Shown: one piece after another, positions 5,741 through 6,613 of the stretch
Numbering within the stretch: the stretch's first letter is position 1
Layout: each line of letters starts with the position of its first letter
Assembly (NCBI GenBank): GCA_019237595.1
Contig: JAFAGU010000250.1
Location: 1-6,613 of the forward strand
Reading direction: 5' to 3'
Origin: Betaproteobacteria bacterium
Lineage (GTDB): Bacteria; Pseudomonadota; Gammaproteobacteria; Burkholderiales; SG8-39
Length of the DNA stretch: 6,613 bases
Notes under the pieces: generated by a model
What the model was told of the DNA's origin: nothing
Databases searched by the model: none
The model's input: only the letters and a program-made list of their open reading frames with translations
Program-made: the position numbers and the translations under genes

Positions 5741-6046
5741 ATGGCGGAGTCGTATTACGAGGTCAAGGTGGATGCCTCGCTCGCGGATCTCATCCCTCGG
5801 TTCATGCAGAACCGTCGGGGGGACGTTCAGACCATGCGAACGGCCCTCAACGCCGGCGACATGGACACGATTGTCCAGACGGCCCACAAGATGAAGGGGA
5901 ACGGCGCCACCTATGGTTTCGCACAACTCTCCGAGCTGGCTCGCACGATTGAGCAGGCTGCGCGCCGTGGCGACAGCGCGGTCATCAGCACCACGCTCGA
6001 GGCTGTTTCCGGCTATTTGAGCCGCGTGCGCGTTCGCTTCATCTAG
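5741..6046 (+). CDS. Stand-alone histidine phosphotransfer (Hpt) domain protein
   Basis: A 101-aa cytoplasmic protein that is essentially one Hpt domain. The phospho-accepting motif A-H-K-M-K-G at 48-53 has His49 as the phosphorylation site in the family pattern H-x-x-K-G, followed by N-G-A-T-Y-G and a second helix with L-S-E-L-A-R-T-I-E at 63-71. Preceding helices include L-I-P-R-F-M-Q-N-R-R at 17-26. Hpt proteins form a four-helix bundle and shuttle phosphoryl groups between receiver domains in multistep phosphorelays. There is no kinase, receiver or membrane segment in this protein and no two-component gene in the window, so it is an orphan here and its partners must be encoded elsewhere. 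The ATG is chosen because the domain begins within the first 15 residues; no good Shine-Dalgarno is visible before it. The gene converges on the hemerythrin gene with 27 bp between them. Confidence 0.9.
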   Translation: MAESYYEVKVDASLADLIPRFMQNRRGDVQTMRTALNAGDMDTIVQTAHKMKGNGATYGFAQLSELARTIEQAARRGDSAVISTTLEAVSGYLSRVRVRFI

Positions 6047-6057
6047 CTGTACTACAG
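6047..6057. repeat. Short dyad CTGTA-C-TACAG between convergent genes
   Basis: An 11-bp perfect dyad starts directly after the Hpt stop codon, in the 27-bp gap before the hemerythrin stop. The single-base centre is too small for an RNA hairpin loop without opening pairs, and no T-run follows, so it is not a convincing terminator. It could be a binding site or chance. Confidence 0.2.
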
Positions 6058-6073
6058 GTGGTCGGCCGCTTCC

Positions 6074-6547
6074 TCAGGCGTGCGCTTTCTCGCCCATCAG
6101 CTCGTCCTTGCGCGCGCGCATCTGCTCGCCGAGCGCCTGCAGGTCGAGGTCCGATTTCTTCGCCGCCGGGAACATCTCGCCTTCCTCCTCCTTGATGTGG
6201 TGGCGGACGTATTCGCCCAGGACGGTGAAGGTCGCGTAGAAGTTGGGGTCGTCGGCCTCCATGTTCTCGAGTTGCTCGATGAGCATCTTGGCGGTCTCGT
6301 GCTCGACCGCCGCCTCGTTCATGAGGTCCTCGTCCTCGATGGCGTCGCGCGCGGCGGGATAGAAAATCTCTTCCTCGAGCGCGGTATGCACCTTGAGGTC
6401 CTCGCAGACCGTCTTCACGAGCTCCGCGCACGTCGCTGTGTCGCTGCGGTCCATCTTCTCGAATTGCTTGAACGCCTTCTGGACTTCGTCGTGGTCCTGC
6501 TTGAGCAGGTCGATCGCGTCGGGGTGCTTGCTGCGGCTCTTGGTCAT
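6074..6547 (-). CDS. Hemerythrin HHE domain-containing protein
   Basis: A 157-aa soluble protein with two HHE-type halves. The first has Q-D-H-D at 17-20 (His19) and H54-x3-E58 in V-H-T-A-L-E-E-E ending in I-F-Y-P. The second has E-H-E-T at 82-85 (His83) and H117-x3-E121 in H-H-I-K-E-E-E-G-E-M-F-P. The distance from the ligand His to the closing Pro is 10 residues in both halves, the pseudo-twofold pattern of a four-helix bundle holding a non-haem di-iron site. Known members bind oxygen, sense oxygen or NO, or help repair iron-sulfur centres (RIC/YtfE type); which applies here is not visible. ATG 6547 is chosen over an in-frame upstream ATG at 6589 because a GGAG at 6558-6555 sits exactly 7 nt before it and the upstream extension does not resemble the family. 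No signal peptide or membrane helix is seen. Confidence 0.92.
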   Translation of the reverse strand: MTKSRSKHPDAIDLLKQDHDEVQKAFKQFEKMDRSDTATCAELVKTVCEDLKVHTALEEEIFYPAARDAIEDEDLMNEAAVEHETAKMLIEQLENMEADDPNFYATFTVLGEYVRHHIKEEEGEMFPAAKKSDLDLQALGEQMRARKDELMGEKAHA

Positions 6548-6613
6548 GGGTAATCTCCGGGTTGGCGAGACACGGAGAGCAACCGGCATACCGGCCGCGG
6601 GAACGCCATGGCT
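6548..6613. other. Upstream region of the hemerythrin gene, window end
   Basis: This holds the hemerythrin Shine-Dalgarno (6558-6555) and GC-rich DNA with no clear -35/-10 pair on the minus strand. A plus-strand ATG at 6608 lies too near the window end and has no obvious ribosome binding site, so I do not call a gene there. Confidence 0.4.

Noticed and set aside
6548..6589. Longer N-terminus for the hemerythrin-like protein starting at ATG 6589
   Set aside because: The extra 14 residues are not family-like, and a well-spaced GGAG sits directly before ATG 6547.
6590..6602. Repeated CCGG words near the window end (ACCGGCATACCGG)
   Set aside because: The repeat is too short and CCGG is itself palindromic and common in GC-rich DNA, so it carries no clear signal.

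Overview
The window is a GC-rich (clearly above 60% by eye) piece of a Gram-negative, probably proteobacterial chromosome. A beta- or gammaproteobacterium fits best: there are several Sec-exported periplasmic proteins, a DUF4124-type secreted protein and a family-5 solute-binding-protein ABC operon. This placement is inference from gene content and base composition; there is no rRNA or other marker to fix it.

Region 1 (1-4225, all on the minus strand) is one tightly packed ABC importer operon of the peptide/nickel/opine (Dpp/Opp) type. In transcription order it holds two tandem paralogous periplasmic solute-binding proteins (4225-2633 and 2624-1038), a DppB-like permease (1030-77), and the first 26 codons of a DppC-like permease that runs off the window at base 1. 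The gaps are 8 bp, 7 bp and a 4-bp GTGA overlap, so the genes are surely co-transcribed. The ATPase genes and the substrate cannot be seen here.

Region 2 (4226-4438) is a divergent intergenic region. It has two clean inverted repeats, one lying over a plausible but weak minus-strand sigma70-type promoter.

Region 3 (4439-5458) holds three small exported proteins of unknown function. A 92-aa helical protein and a 125-aa DUF4124-like protein with a four-cysteine C-terminal repeat lie on the plus strand, 11 bp apart. A 113-aa six-cysteine protein on the minus strand converges on them with a 10-bp gap.

Region 4 (5459-6613) holds a low-information intergenic stretch, a stand-alone histidine phosphotransfer (Hpt) protein on the plus strand, and a convergent hemerythrin HHE-domain protein on the minus strand.

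I see no mobile element, CRISPR array, tRNA/rRNA gene, toxin-antitoxin pair or defence system, and nothing that amounts to a new multi-gene system. The least ordinary items are the tandem binding proteins, the cluster of small cysteine-rich exported proteins, the orphan Hpt protein and the dyad symmetry in the divergent promoter region.
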